Below are positions 7,937-15,922 of a DNA stretch of 28,755 nucleotides, in pieces. The notes beneath the pieces were generated by a model, which saw nothing but the letters and a program-made list of their open reading frames with translations, was not told where the DNA came from and made no database searches. The translations under genes and the position numbers were made by a program. Within the stretch, counting starts at the first letter, position 1. The number at the start of each line of letters is the position of its first letter. This DNA comes from DASSHC01 sp035693105 (GTDB taxonomy: Bacteria; Chloroflexota; Chloroflexia; Thermomicrobiales; Thermomicrobiaceae), in the NCBI GenBank assembly GCA_035693105.1, contig DASSHC010000080.1, forward strand, positions 1 through 28,755. Direction: 5' to 3'.

Positions 7937-7965
7937 TTGAGCGAACCGCCAACCTGAGCGACAAT
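7937..7965 (+). promoter_or_regulatory. probable promoter of the M28 peptidase gene
   Basis: TTGAGC (7937-7942), a 17-bp spacer and GACAAT (7960-7965). It sits just after a tandem CCCTGCTTGA duplication (7921-7940), with the -35 box in the second copy. The leader would be about 68 nt. Confidence 0.45.
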
Positions 7966-8039
7966 GCCGCCACCGGTCAGGTTGGGCGTTCGCCCCTGCC
8001 GAGCGGCGCCCCGGCGGAGTGAGTAGGGAGGGAACCGCG

Positions 8040-9464
8040 ATGAGCCAGACGGCGACCCAGTCGGAGATCGTGCGCCACATCCTGGGCGAGGCCTGGACCT
8101 CCGACGACACCTATCGCAACCTCGTCCACCTGTGCGACGACCTGGGCAGCCGCTTCGGCGGCAGCGAGAGCGAGCACCAGGCCGCCGCCTACCTGGCCCA
8201 GCGCATGCGCGAGTACGGGCTGCGCAACGTCCACCTGGAGGAGTTCCCGATGTATGGCTGGGAGCGCGGCAGTTGCTTCCTGGCCGTCACCGCCCCGGTC
8301 GAGCGCAGCTTCTCCGCCATCGCGATGCCCTACACCGGCAGCGCCCAGATCAACGGCGAGCTGATCGACGTCGGCGAGGGCGAGGCGCCCGATTTCCAGC
8401 GGCTGGGCGACGCCGTGCGTGGCAAGGTGGTCCTGACCGACGCCGAGACCAATCGCCCCGGCGAGATGAAGAGCCACCGCACCGACAAGTACCGGCGCGC
8501 GGTCGAGGCCGGCGCCACCGCCTGCGTCTTCCTCAACCGCAACCCCGGCATGCTGCACATCACCGGCGCGCTCTACGCCCGCAACCCCGGCGGCAGCCAG
8601 GTCAGCGACCACGAAGCGCCGATCCCCGGCATCGGCATCTCCTTCGAAGCGGGCGAGGCGATTCGCCGCCTGCTGGAGAAGGGCCCGGTCTCGGTCCGCA
8701 TCCGCACCGAGAACCGCGTCTACCCCTCGCACTCGGCCAATGTCGTGGGAGAGATTCCGGGCGGCTCGAAGGCGAACGAGATCATCCTGCTGGGCGGTCA
8801 CTACGACGGGCACGACGTGGCCCAGGGCGCGGCCGACAACGCGGCCGGCGCGGTGGTCGGGCTGGAAGTCGGGCGGCTGCTGGCCCCCTTCGCCGGGCAA
8901 CTGGACCGCACCGTGCGCGTCCTCTGCTTTGGCTGCGAGGAGATCGGCCTGCTCGGCTCCTGGCACGACTCCGAGCAGTACGCCGAGGATCACCAGGGGG
9001 AGACGCTGCGGCTGGCGATCAATCTGGACGGCGCCGGGCGCGGCCAGGGCGGGCAGGAGCAACTGACCGCCAGCGCCAACCAGCCGCTGGCCGACTACTT
9101 CGCCGGGCTGGCCGAGCAGCGCCACCTGTCGCTGCCGACGCGCTCTCAGCTCTCGGCCCACTCCGACAACTTCCCCTACTTCCTGCAGGGCTACCCGGTG
9201 ATCACCATCGCCAGCCGCGACGCGACCGCCGGCATGATCGGCCGCGGCTACGGCCACACCGAGGCCGACACGGTCGATAAAGTCCACCTGCGCGGGCTGC
9301 AATCCTCGGCCGCGGTGGTGGCACAGGTCGTGGTGGCCGTGGCCGACGATCCCGACTTCCCCGGCCAGCGCCGCGGCCAGGACCAGGTGCGCGAGATCCT
9401 GCAGCAGGCCGGCAAGTCCGACCTGCTGGAGCAGCACTGGGGCCGCGACAACCGCGCTGAATGA
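8040..9464 (+). CDS. M28 family zinc aminopeptidase
   Basis: A 474-aa di-zinc peptidase. The M28 ligand set is visible: His254 in GGHYDGH, bridging Asp266 in GAADNAAG, the Glu300-Glu301 pair in FGCEEIGLLGS, Asp330 in INLDGAG and His406 in GHTEADT. A region of about 130 residues before the catalytic part (near 95-230) resembles the inserted PA-like subdomain of secreted M28 enzymes, but no signal peptide is visible, so it is probably cytoplasmic. ATG 8040 has AGGGAGGGAA upstream; the longer in-frame GTG at 8019 lacks one. It has its own likely promoter at 7937-7965. The substrate is probably N-terminal residues of peptides. Confidence 0.93.
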   Translation: MSQTATQSEIVRHILGEAWTSDDTYRNLVHLCDDLGSRFGGSESEHQAAAYLAQRMREYGLRNVHLEEFPMYGWERGSCFLAVTAPVERSFSAIAMPYTGSAQINGELIDVGEGEAPDFQRLGDAVRGKVVLTDAETNRPGEMKSHRTDKYRRAVEAGATACVFLNRNPGMLHITGALYARNPGGSQVSDHEAPIPGIGISFEAGEAIRRLLEKGPVSVRIRTENRVYPSHSANVVGEIPGGSKANEIILLGGHYDGHDVAQGAADNAAGAVVGLEVGRLLAPFAGQLDRTVRVLCFGCEEIGLLGSWHDSEQYAEDHQGETLRLAINLDGAGRGQGGQEQLTASANQPLADYFAGLAEQRHLSLPTRSQLSAHSDNFPYFLQGYPVITIASRDATAGMIGRGYGHTEADTVDKVHLRGLQSSAAVVAQVVVAVADDPDFPGQRRGQDQVREILQQAGKSDLLEQHWGRDNRAE

Positions 9465-9497
9465 GGTGGACGGCCCTCATCCCGCACGGAGACCCCG

Positions 9498-9599
9498 CCC
9501 CTTCTCCCAATACTGGGAGAAGGGGAGCTCGCTACAGGAACACCGAGATGTTCCCCAACGTCCTCCCCTCTCCCAGCATTGGCTCCGTCCGGAGAGGGG
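9498..9599. repeat. R2 hairpin repeat pair ahead of the GT4 gene
   Basis: One hairpin is perfect: CCCCTTCTCCCA (9498-9509) with TGGGAGAAGGGG (9514-9525). The second, CCCCTCTCC (9565-9573) with GGAGAGGGG (9591-9599), has a 17-nt loop and looks like a decayed or interrupted version of the copy at 151-176. Both copies are followed by a GTGAGGGCCCGTC tail (that tail ends 9628 here). The pair separates the M28 gene from the glycosyltransferase and may attenuate read-through. Confidence 0.6.
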
Positions 9600-9631
9600 C
9601 CGGGGTCTCCGTGCGTGAGGGCCCGTCCGCC

Positions 9632-10852
9632 ATGAAGCTCCTCATCGTCACGCCGCACCTGCCGGCGCCGCCTGATTCGGGGGGCGCGCGGCGCATGTTC
9701 GAGCTGATCCGCCACCTGGCGGCGCGGCAGGGGCACGAGGTCGTCACCCTCAGCCTGGCCGGGCCGGACGAGGATGTCGCCCTGAACGAGCGCGAGCTGG
9801 GGCGGGTGGTGGCGGTGCGCGTGCCGGCCACCGCCCGCATGCCGCCTTCGGCCGCCAAGCGCCGCACGCAGTTGCGCTCGCTGGTCTCGCGCCGCTCCTT
9901 CCACCACTACTTCTACCGCCGGCCCGCGCTGCAGCGCCGCCTGAGCCAGTTGCTGGCCGCCGAGCGCTTCGACCTGGTCCAGTTTGAGTACTCGGCCATG
10001 GGCGGCTACGCCGCGCCGGGCGTTCCGACGGTGCTCGACGTGGTCGATATCGAGCACGATGTCCTTGGCCAGCAAGCGCGCGAGGGCTCGGCGGCGCGGC
10101 GCCTCTTCAACGCCATCGAGGCGCGCAAGTTCGCCGCGGAGGAGCGCGCCGCCTGGCACGCCGCCACGCTCTGCCTCGCCACTTCCGAGCCCGATGCCCG
10201 GCGCGTCGCCGCCGCCACCGGCGGCCGGGTCGAGGTCATCCCCAACGGTGTCGACACCGGCTACTTTCAGCGCCGGCCGCTCGCTGGCACCGACCCGCGC
10301 GACCTCCTCTTCGTCGGCGCGCTGCGCTACCGGCCCAACGCCGAGGCGGTCCTCTTCTTTGTCGAGCAGGTCATGCCGCTGCTGCGCCGTGCGATCCCCG
10401 GCGTCTCGCTCACCGTCGTCGGCGTCGATCCCCCGCCGCAGATCACCGCGCTCGACCGGGGCGCGCAGGGCGATGTCCACATCGCCGGCGCGGTGCCCGA
10501 CGTGCGCCCCTACCTCGCGGCAGGGGGCACGGTGGTCGTGCCGCTGCACGTCGGCGGCGGCACGCGGCTGAAGATCCTGGAAGCCTTCGCGGCGGGCCGC
10601 CCGGTGATCTCGACCCGGCTGGGCGCGGCGGGGCTGACGGTGCGCGACGGCGAGCAGTTGCTGTTCGCCGAGGAGCCGGCCGCGTTCGTCGCCGCGCTGC
10701 AACACCTCATCGACGAACCGGCGCTGCGCGAACGGCTGGCGGAGAGCGGCCACGCGCTGGTGCGCGCCCACTACGAGTGGTCCGCGATCGCGCGCCGCCT
10801 GGCGGATTGCTACACCGAGCTGCCGGTCCCGGCGCGGCAACCCATGCGCTAG
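9632..10852 (+). CDS. GT4 family glycosyltransferase
   Basis: A 406-aa GT-B glycosyltransferase that would add a sugar to a polysaccharide, glycolipid or protein acceptor at the cytoplasmic face. The N-terminal Rossmann domain begins MKLLIVTPHLPAPPDSGGAR. The donor domain holds VIPNGVDTGYF, LLFVGALRYRPNAEAV and the family's loop GGTRLKILEAFAAGRPV, with the acidic residue near 317. ATG 9632 starts the conserved first strand; codons upstream in the same frame only read through R2 repeat sequence. No good Shine-Dalgarno is seen; a GTGAGGG of the repeat tail lies about 9 nt upstream. The donor and acceptor are unknown. Confidence 0.9.
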   Translation: MKLLIVTPHLPAPPDSGGARRMFELIRHLAARQGHEVVTLSLAGPDEDVALNERELGRVVAVRVPATARMPPSAAKRRTQLRSLVSRRSFHHYFYRRPALQRRLSQLLAAERFDLVQFEYSAMGGYAAPGVPTVLDVVDIEHDVLGQQAREGSAARRLFNAIEARKFAAEERAAWHAATLCLATSEPDARRVAAATGGRVEVIPNGVDTGYFQRRPLAGTDPRDLLFVGALRYRPNAEAVLFFVEQVMPLLRRAIPGVSLTVVGVDPPPQITALDRGAQGDVHIAGAVPDVRPYLAAGGTVVVPLHVGGGTRLKILEAFAAGRPVISTRLGAAGLTVRDGEQLLFAEEPAAFVAALQHLIDEPALRERLAESGHALVRAHYEWSAIARRLADCYTELPVPARQPMR

Positions 10853-10943
10853 GTGATAAGCTTAAGCCCCACATTGAGGAGGGACGCCGCCAGCCCAATG
10901 CATGGCTATGCATCGCGGCCGGGACAACGCAGAAAGAGCCAGC

Positions 10944-12221
10944 ATGACGCTCAGGGAAGATGGGGAGAACGCTCGCCAGCCCACGGCGACGAATGGGGAC
11001 CACGAGGAGGCCGGACAGGGAACGGCGCTGCCGCTCGATCCGAGTCTCCCCGAGGCTGATCTGCGCTGGGTCGTCGACGCGCTGGCGGCGCGGCGCGACG
11101 AGGTGCTGCGCCGCTGGACGGACGCGGTCGCCGAGCAGGCGTTCCACTCCGGGCGGCGCACCCGCGCGGTGGCCGACGACATCCCGCGCCTCTACGACAC
11201 CCTGCTCGCCTACCTGCGGCGCGGCGCGCCGCCCTGGCGCGACCCCGGAGCCCCCTTCGAGGACGAGGCCGTGCTGGCGGCGGCTCGCTCGCACGCGCAG
11301 GCGCGGGCCGACCAGGGGCTGGAACCGGGCGAGATCGTCACCGAGTTCCGGCTGCTGCGGCGTGAGATCTGGCGGGCGCTGCGCGGGCAGCTGAACCCGG
11401 CCGCTCCCCACCCCGACGTGATCAGCACCGAGTTTCTGGTGAACGACGCGCTCGACGGCGCGATCGCCGTCGGTTTGGCCGCGCTGGGGGCCAAGATCGA
11501 GGAGATGCGCGAGGATTTCCTGGTGACGACCATCCATGAGGTGCGCCAGCCGATCACCGCCATCCGGGGCACGGCCCAGTTCGCCGGGCGCCTGCTGGCG
11601 CGGCCTCAGATCGACACCGAGCAGGTGACCGAGCTGCTCGAGCAGATCGTGCGCCACGCCGACCGTATGACCGGGCTGCTCGACGTGCTGGCCGACGCCT
11701 CGCGCGCCGCCCTCGGCCACCTCGAACTGAGCCGGGAGCGCGTCGATCTGCGCGACTTAGTCCAGGACAGCATCGCCACGCTGACGCCGGCCGACGCCCG
11801 GCGGGTCCAGGTGCGGCTGCTGAGCGGGGATGATCCCGCCGGCGAGTGGGACCGCCCGCGCCTGCGCCAGGTCGTGACCAACCTGCTGACCAACGCGGCC
11901 AAGTACTCGGCGCCCGACCAGCCGATCGAGGTGAGCATCAGCGCCGCTGAGCGCGAGCTGCGCCTCAGCGTGCGCGACCACGGCATCGGCCTGGCACCGG
12001 ACGATCTCACGGAGGTCTTCCGGCGCTACTTCCGCAGCCGGGTCGCCGTGGCCGATGGGATCGAGGGGTTAGGTCTTGGCCTCTATCTCTCGCGCCAGAT
12101 CATCGACGCCCACGGCGGCCACATCTGGGCCGAGTCGGACGGGCCCGGCGCCGGCACGACCTTCAGCTTCGCCCTGCCCCGTGAAACCCCTGAGCCCAGT
12201 GGCGAGTCCGAGCGGGATTGA
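10944..12221 (+). CDS. orphan sensor histidine kinase with RsbRD-like N-terminal domain
   Basis: A 425-aa soluble histidine kinase. Residues about 35-170 are a helical region starting ARRDEVLRRWTDAVAEQ, resembling the RsbRD N-terminal (RsbT co-antagonist) domain. The dimerisation helix carries phospho-acceptor His198 in TIHEVRQPITAIRG. The ATPase domain has the N box at Asn317 (NLLTNAAKYS), the G1 box VRDHGIGLAP and the G2 box GLGLGLYLSR. No transmembrane segment or response-regulator gene is nearby. ATG 10944 is chosen, with GAAAGAG 6 nt before it; ATGs at 10902 and 10908 in the same frame have no Shine-Dalgarno at normal distance, so the start is uncertain. The signal is unknown. Confidence 0.9.
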   Translation: MTLREDGENARQPTATNGDHEEAGQGTALPLDPSLPEADLRWVVDALAARRDEVLRRWTDAVAEQAFHSGRRTRAVADDIPRLYDTLLAYLRRGAPPWRDPGAPFEDEAVLAAARSHAQARADQGLEPGEIVTEFRLLRREIWRALRGQLNPAAPHPDVISTEFLVNDALDGAIAVGLAALGAKIEEMREDFLVTTIHEVRQPITAIRGTAQFAGRLLARPQIDTEQVTELLEQIVRHADRMTGLLDVLADASRAALGHLELSRERVDLRDLVQDSIATLTPADARRVQVRLLSGDDPAGEWDRPRLRQVVTNLLTNAAKYSAPDQPIEVSISAAERELRLSVRDHGIGLAPDDLTEVFRRYFRSRVAVADGIEGLGLGLYLSRQIIDAHGGHIWAESDGPGAGTTFSFALPRETPEPSGESERD

Positions 12222-12539
12222 GACCGGACGAAGCCGTCACCGTAGCTGGAAGCGTGGCAGACGAAGGTGACGCCACCCGCGCCATCCGGCACCAGGAAGC
12301 CGACCGCCGGCTGATCGCCTGCCTGGGACGTCACGCTGGCGCCGCCGATGTGTCCCCGCGGGCTGGCCGTACGCTCTGGCCCGCGTTTTGCGGCGCGCCG
12401 GAAGCGGGGGGCGAGGACGTCCTCACCCCACAGGGCGCCCTCTCCTCCACACCCCCGACGACGGGCCTGAAACCCGCGCTCGGATGGTGCGCCCGGACCC
12501 GCCCCGCCACCCGATGACGCGCGAAGAGGTGCTGAAGCT
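12222..12539. other. intergenic region, no convincing gene
   Basis: About 318 bp between the kinase and the GT9 gene. A plus-strand frame spans it but lacks a sensible start or conserved look. The segment near 12395-12445 (around the palindrome GAGGACGTCCTC, 12412-12423) resembles repeat-derived intergenic sequence. I see only one copy in this window. No strong promoter was found. Confidence 0.4.
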
Positions 12540-13661
12540 GTGACCGAGTGGGACATCGTGCCGGAGGTGCGCACGATCGCGGTGCTGCGCGCCAACGGCA
12601 TCGGCGACTACCTCTTCGCCATACCCGCGCTGGAGGCGCTGCGGGCCGCCTATCCTTCAGCCCAGATCACGCTGCTCGGCGCGCCCTGGCACCAGGCATT
12701 CCTCACCGGCCGGCCGGGACCGGTCGATCGCGTCCTGGTCGTGCCTCCCTGCCACGGCGTGCGCGACACCGGCCCGGATGACCCCCACAGCGACGCGCCC
12801 GAGCTGCAGCCGTTCTTCACCGCCATGCGCGCCGAGGGCTTCGACCTGGCGCTCCAGCTCCACGGCGGCGGCGGCAACTCCAACCCCTTCGTGCGCCGGC
12901 TCGGCGCGCCTGTCACCGCCGGCTTCCGCGCACCGGGCGCGCCGCCGCTCGACCGCTGGACGCCCTACGACTACTGGCAGCGCGAGGTGCTGCGCCTGCT
13001 CGAAGGCGTGGCGCTGGTCGGGGCACGCCCGGTCGCGCTCGACCCCCGGCTCGAACTGCTCCCCGAAGATCGCGCCGAGGCGGCGCGGCTGCTCGACCAC
13101 GGCGCCGGGCCGCTAGTGGCGCTCCACCCCGGCAGCGGCGACGCGCGGCGACGCTGGCCGGCGGCGGGTTTTACCGCGGCGGGCAAGGCGCTGGCGCGGC
13201 GCGGCGCCCGGGTGGTGGTGACGGGGAGCGCGGACGAGCGGGAGCTGGCCGCGGCGGTCGCCGCGGGCATAGCCGGCGCGCGCTCGCTGGCCGGCGCCCT
13301 CTCGCTCGGCGGCCTGGCCGGGCTATTCGCCCGCTGCGATGTCGTCGTCGCCAACGACACCGGCCCGCTCCACCTGGCGCGCGCGGTCGGCGCGGCCACG
13401 GTCGGCCTCTACTGGTGCGGCAACGTGGTCAACGCCGGGCCGATGACGCAGGCGCGGCAGCGCACGCTGCTCTCCTGGATCACCACCTGCCCCGCCTGTG
13501 GGCACAAGGAGGGCGAGGGCGAGCCCTGCGCCTGCCCCGTCTCCTTCGTGGCCCAGATCGCACCCGAGGCCGTCATCGAGGCGTGCCTGAGTTTGCTGGG
13601 TGAGGGTGACACGGCAAAGGCGCAAAGGAACCTGGGTGGCGAACGAGTGGCAACGCAATAG
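12540..13661 (+). CDS. GT9 family glycosyltransferase (heptosyltransferase-like)
   Basis: A 373-aa GT-B enzyme of the ADP-heptose:LPS heptosyltransferase family. Signatures are VLRANGIGDYLFAIPALEALRAAYP at the N-terminus, LVALHPGSGDARRRWP (donor-domain start), then GALSLGGLAGLFARCDVVVANDTGPLHLARAVG. A four-cysteine patch follows near residues 315-340 (CPACGHKEGEGEPCACP), which could bind a metal. The start is the GTG at 12540; GAAGAGG lies about 10 nt before it. The last 20 or so residues run into A-rich, repeat-like sequence and are probably not conserved. True LPS is unexpected if this is a Chloroflexota, so another surface glycan is more likely. Confidence 0.88.
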   Translation: MTEWDIVPEVRTIAVLRANGIGDYLFAIPALEALRAAYPSAQITLLGAPWHQAFLTGRPGPVDRVLVVPPCHGVRDTGPDDPHSDAPELQPFFTAMRAEGFDLALQLHGGGGNSNPFVRRLGAPVTAGFRAPGAPPLDRWTPYDYWQREVLRLLEGVALVGARPVALDPRLELLPEDRAEAARLLDHGAGPLVALHPGSGDARRRWPAAGFTAAGKALARRGARVVVTGSADERELAAAVAAGIAGARSLAGALSLGGLAGLFARCDVVVANDTGPLHLARAVGAATVGLYWCGNVVNAGPMTQARQRTLLSWITTCPACGHKEGEGEPCACPVSFVAQIAPEAVIEACLSLLGEGDTAKAQRNLGGERVATQ

Positions 13662-13663
13662 GA

Positions 13664-13745
13664 CCACGAGGGCAGACATAGGGGCTGCCCCGACCGCATA
13701 TGCGACATTCGTATTTCCTGTAGGGGCAGGCCCCCGTGCCTGCCC
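13664..13745. repeat. R3-type repeat fragment between GT9 and hydrolase genes
   Basis: The reverse complement of 13664-13693 (GTCGGGGCAG...GTCTGCCCTCGTGG) matches the left end of the R3 element at 27214. A further 8-bp hairpin, GGGCAGGC (13724-13731) with GCCTGCCC (13738-13745), lies behind it. The stretch ends the GT9 gene and faces the convergent hydrolase gene, so it may act as a two-way terminator. Confidence 0.55.
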
Positions 13746-13791
13746 TGCTTCCCCCGCGCACTGCCTTTCCGGTAGGGCCCGTTCCCACCAC

Positions 13792-14607
13792 CTACAACCC
13801 GTGGCGGCGCAGGAAGCCGTGGACCGCGTCGTTCCAGCCGATGGGGTTCTCGCGCGCCGCGCCGTGGTGGGTGTTCGGCAGGATAACGAAGTCGGAGACG
13901 CCGAACTGCTGGTGCCACTCGTGCGCCAGCTCGATCGTCTTCTGCGGCTCGTTGCCGCCCACGATCACCAGCGCCGGCACCGGCAATTGCCGCAGTTCCG
14001 GATAGCGCGGGCGCAGATCCCAGCGCAGCAGCACCTCCAGCGCCTGAATCGCCGCCTCGGGCGAAGTGCCCAGGCCGCCGCCGAGCGTGCCCAGGAAGCG
14101 CCCGGCCGGCGTCTCGGCGAAGCCCGGCACGGCGGTCGGCGGCCCAGCCGCTTCCCAGGCATAGGAGCGCGGCTGGAGCACGATCGGCCGCTCGCCGCGG
14201 CGCACCGCCTCGATCTGCTCCTCCAGCCACGTCACCGCCAGCGGCCAGAGCCAGGGCGTGGTGTGGCCCACGATCAGCGCCAGCGCGCGCTCGGGATAGT
14301 CGAGCCCGAACTGGCAGGCGACCGCCCCGCCGAGCGAGGCGCCGCCGACGATGGCCCGCTCGATGCCGAGGGCATCCAGCAGCCCGCGCAGGTCGCGCGC
14401 CAGATCGGCCGCCGTCCACTCGCCGGGCGGGCTGCCGGAGCGCCCGGTGCCGCGGCGGTCGTAGGTGATCACGCGGTAGAACTGGGCGAAGTAGGGGAGC
14501 TGAAACGGCATCCAGGCGCTGTGGTGGTGCGCCTGGAGGATGAGCGGTGTCCCCTCCCCGACTGATTCGTAGTAGAGCCGGACCTCGCCGGCGTCCGCGT
14601 AGGGCAT
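13792..14607 (-). CDS. alpha/beta-fold hydrolase
   Basis: A 271-aa alpha/beta hydrolase of the esterase / haloalkane-dehalogenase-like superfamily. Nucleophile Ser91 lies in GGASLGG, and a histidine pair, His247-His248 in NTHHGAAR, occupies the catalytic position. The strand that usually ends in the acid reads VIVGGNEPQ, so Asn219-Glu220 replaces the common Asp; Glu220 could act as the acid. The N-terminal GEGTPLILQAHHHSAW and YDRRGTGRSG are typical. GAGAGGAG lies 7 nt before the ATG. It is a single gene, divergent from the riboswitch. The substrate is unknown. Confidence 0.88.
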   Translation of the reverse strand: MPYADAGEVRLYYESVGEGTPLILQAHHHSAWMPFQLPYFAQFYRVITYDRRGTGRSGSPPGEWTAADLARDLRGLLDALGIERAIVGGASLGGAVACQFGLDYPERALALIVGHTTPWLWPLAVTWLEEQIEAVRRGERPIVLQPRSYAWEAAGPPTAVPGFAETPAGRFLGTLGGGLGTSPEAAIQALEVLLRWDLRPRYPELRQLPVPALVIVGGNEPQKTIELAHEWHQQFGVSDFVILPNTHHGAARENPIGWNDAVHGFLRRHGL

Positions 14608-14653
14608 GGCGCGTCTCCTCTCGTCGCGCGCAGTGTGCCCGGTGGCGCGACGG

Positions 14654-14682
14654 TTGGGAAGCGGCCCGCCGCGTGCTAGAGT
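14654..14682 (+). promoter_or_regulatory. promoter of the TPP riboswitch transcript
   Basis: TTGGGA (14654-14659), a 17-bp spacer and TAGAGT (14677-14682). The start would be near 14689, right at the riboswitch 5' edge, as expected for riboswitch leaders. Confidence 0.5.
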
Positions 14683-14686
14683 AGCT

Positions 14687-14786
14687 TGGCTGGGGGAGCG
14701 CGGGCGCGCTGAGAGGGTGGCAGGGCCACCGACCCTTGGAACCTGAACCGGGTCATGCCGGCGGAGGGAAGCACCGCCAACAGCCA
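14687..14786 (+). promoter_or_regulatory. TPP (thiamine pyrophosphate) riboswitch
   Basis: All the conserved blocks of the TPP aptamer are present: closing stem P1 TGGCTG (14687-14692) with CAGCCA (14781-14786), GGGGAGC, the GCTGAGA box, a P3 stem GGGTGGC/GCCACCGACCC, CCCTTGGAACCTGA, then CCGGGTCATGCCGGCGGAGGGAAGC. The aptamer senses TPP and normally lowers expression when TPP is plentiful. It sits in the leader of the HypE/ThiL-like gene at 14843. Confidence 0.95.
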
Positions 14787-14793
14787 GAGGACG

Positions 14794-14818
14794 GCCCGCG
14801 CTCCCGCCCGGCGCGGGC
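14794..14818 (+). terminator. riboswitch expression-platform hairpin (possible intrinsic terminator)
   Basis: A perfect 8-bp stem, GCCCGCGC (14794-14801) and GCGCGGGC (14811-14818), followed by a weak T-rich run TTTCGTCATTGTTGG. It lies between the aptamer and the Shine-Dalgarno, where TPP binding could favour it. How aptamer and hairpin exclude each other is not obvious by eye, and a translational mechanism is possible. Confidence 0.55.
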
Positions 14819-14842
14819 TTTCGTCATTGTTGGAGGGTAGCG

Positions 14843-15922
14843 GTGAACCAGGACGTCCGCGAGCACGAGCTCCCCGAGGTCGGCAAGATCTCGCCCGAGA
14901 TCTTTCACGAGATCATCAAGCCCCGGCTCGGCGCCGGCAACCCCAACGTGCTGGTCGGCCCACAACACGGCGTCGACGTCGGCATCGTCGACCTCGGCGG
15001 CGGGCAGGTGATGGCGCTCAGCACCGACCCCTTCTTCGTAGTGCCCGAGTACGGCTGGCAGCGCGCCGGCTGGTTCGCGGTCAACATCCTGGCCTCCGAC
15101 GCCGCCACCTCCGGGCTGCGGCCGGTCTACCTCACCGTCGACCTCAACCTGCCGCGCGCCATCACGCGCGCGCAACTAGCCGAGCTGTGGCAGGCGGTCG
15201 ACCGGAGCTGCCGCGAACTGGGCATCGCCATCGTGACCGGCCACACCGCGCGCTACGACGGCTGCAACTACCCCATGGTCGGCGGCGCCACCATCATCAG
15301 CCTGGGAGCGCGCGACGCCTACGTCACTCCGGCCATGGCCCAGGTGGGCGACGCGGTCATCGTGACCAAGGGAGCGGCGATCGAGGCGACCGGCCTCTTC
15401 GGCGTCACCTTCCCCCAGCGCATCAGCCAGGCGCTCGGGGCCGACGTGGCGCGCGCGGCGGAGGCGCTCTTCTATCAGATGACGGTGGTCAAGGACGCCA
15501 TGACCGCGGTCGAGGTGGGCGTGCGCGAGCGCGGCGTGACCGCCATGCACGATGCCACCGAGTGCGGTGTCTGGGGCGGGCTCTACGAGATCGCCGAGGC
15601 CTCGGGCGTGGGGATGGTGATCGATCAGGCGGCGGTGCCGGTGTCCCACGCGGCGCGCGCCATCTGCGACTTCTTCGCCATGGACCCCTACAGCGCCATC
15701 AGCGAGGGGACGCTGCTGCTGACCTGCCGGCCCCAGGCGGCCCAGGCCGTGCTCGCTCGCCTGGACGGCGCCGGGATCACGGCCAGCCGGGTGGGAGAGG
15801 TCGTGCCGGCCGCGCGGGGCGTGCGGCTGGTGGACAACGGCCAGGAGCGCCCGCTGGCGCACCCGCGCGTCGACCCCTTCTGGGAAGCCTACGCCAAGGC
15901 GCTCTCCGAGGGCGCCGGTTAG
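14843..15922 (+). CDS. AIR-synthase-superfamily protein (HypE/ThiL-like), under TPP riboswitch control
   Basis: A 359-aa protein of the PurM/HypE/SelD/ThiL superfamily, whose members use ATP to phosphorylate or activate substrates. Visible motifs are the N-terminal HGVDVGIVDLGGG, STDPFF (60-65), VNILASDAATSGLRPVYLTV (80-99) and TGHTARYDG (132-140). The C-terminal half holds HDATECGVWGGLYEIAEASG, the equivalent of the DPTRGGL block of HypE. The C-terminal cysteine that HypE uses for carbamoyl transfer is missing: the chain ends in ALSEGAG. No hydrogenase genes are present. The TPP riboswitch ties it to thiamine metabolism, so a thiamine-phosphate-kinase-like or related role is more likely than hydrogenase maturation. 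Start GTG 14843 has GGAGGG 5 nt upstream. Its stop overlaps the stop of the convergent GNAT gene. Confidence 0.9.
   Translation: MNQDVREHELPEVGKISPEIFHEIIKPRLGAGNPNVLVGPQHGVDVGIVDLGGGQVMALSTDPFFVVPEYGWQRAGWFAVNILASDAATSGLRPVYLTVDLNLPRAITRAQLAELWQAVDRSCRELGIAIVTGHTARYDGCNYPMVGGATIISLGARDAYVTPAMAQVGDAVIVTKGAAIEATGLFGVTFPQRISQALGADVARAAEALFYQMTVVKDAMTAVEVGVRERGVTAMHDATECGVWGGLYEIAEASGVGMVIDQAAVPVSHAARAICDFFAMDPYSAISEGTLLLTCRPQAAQAVLARLDGAGITASRVGEVVPAARGVRLVDNGQERPLAHPRVDPFWEAYAKALSEGAG

Noticed and set aside
12218..12517. A 99-aa frame after the histidine kinase
   Set aside because: Non-ATG start with no Shine-Dalgarno; the protein looks like translated repeat DNA.
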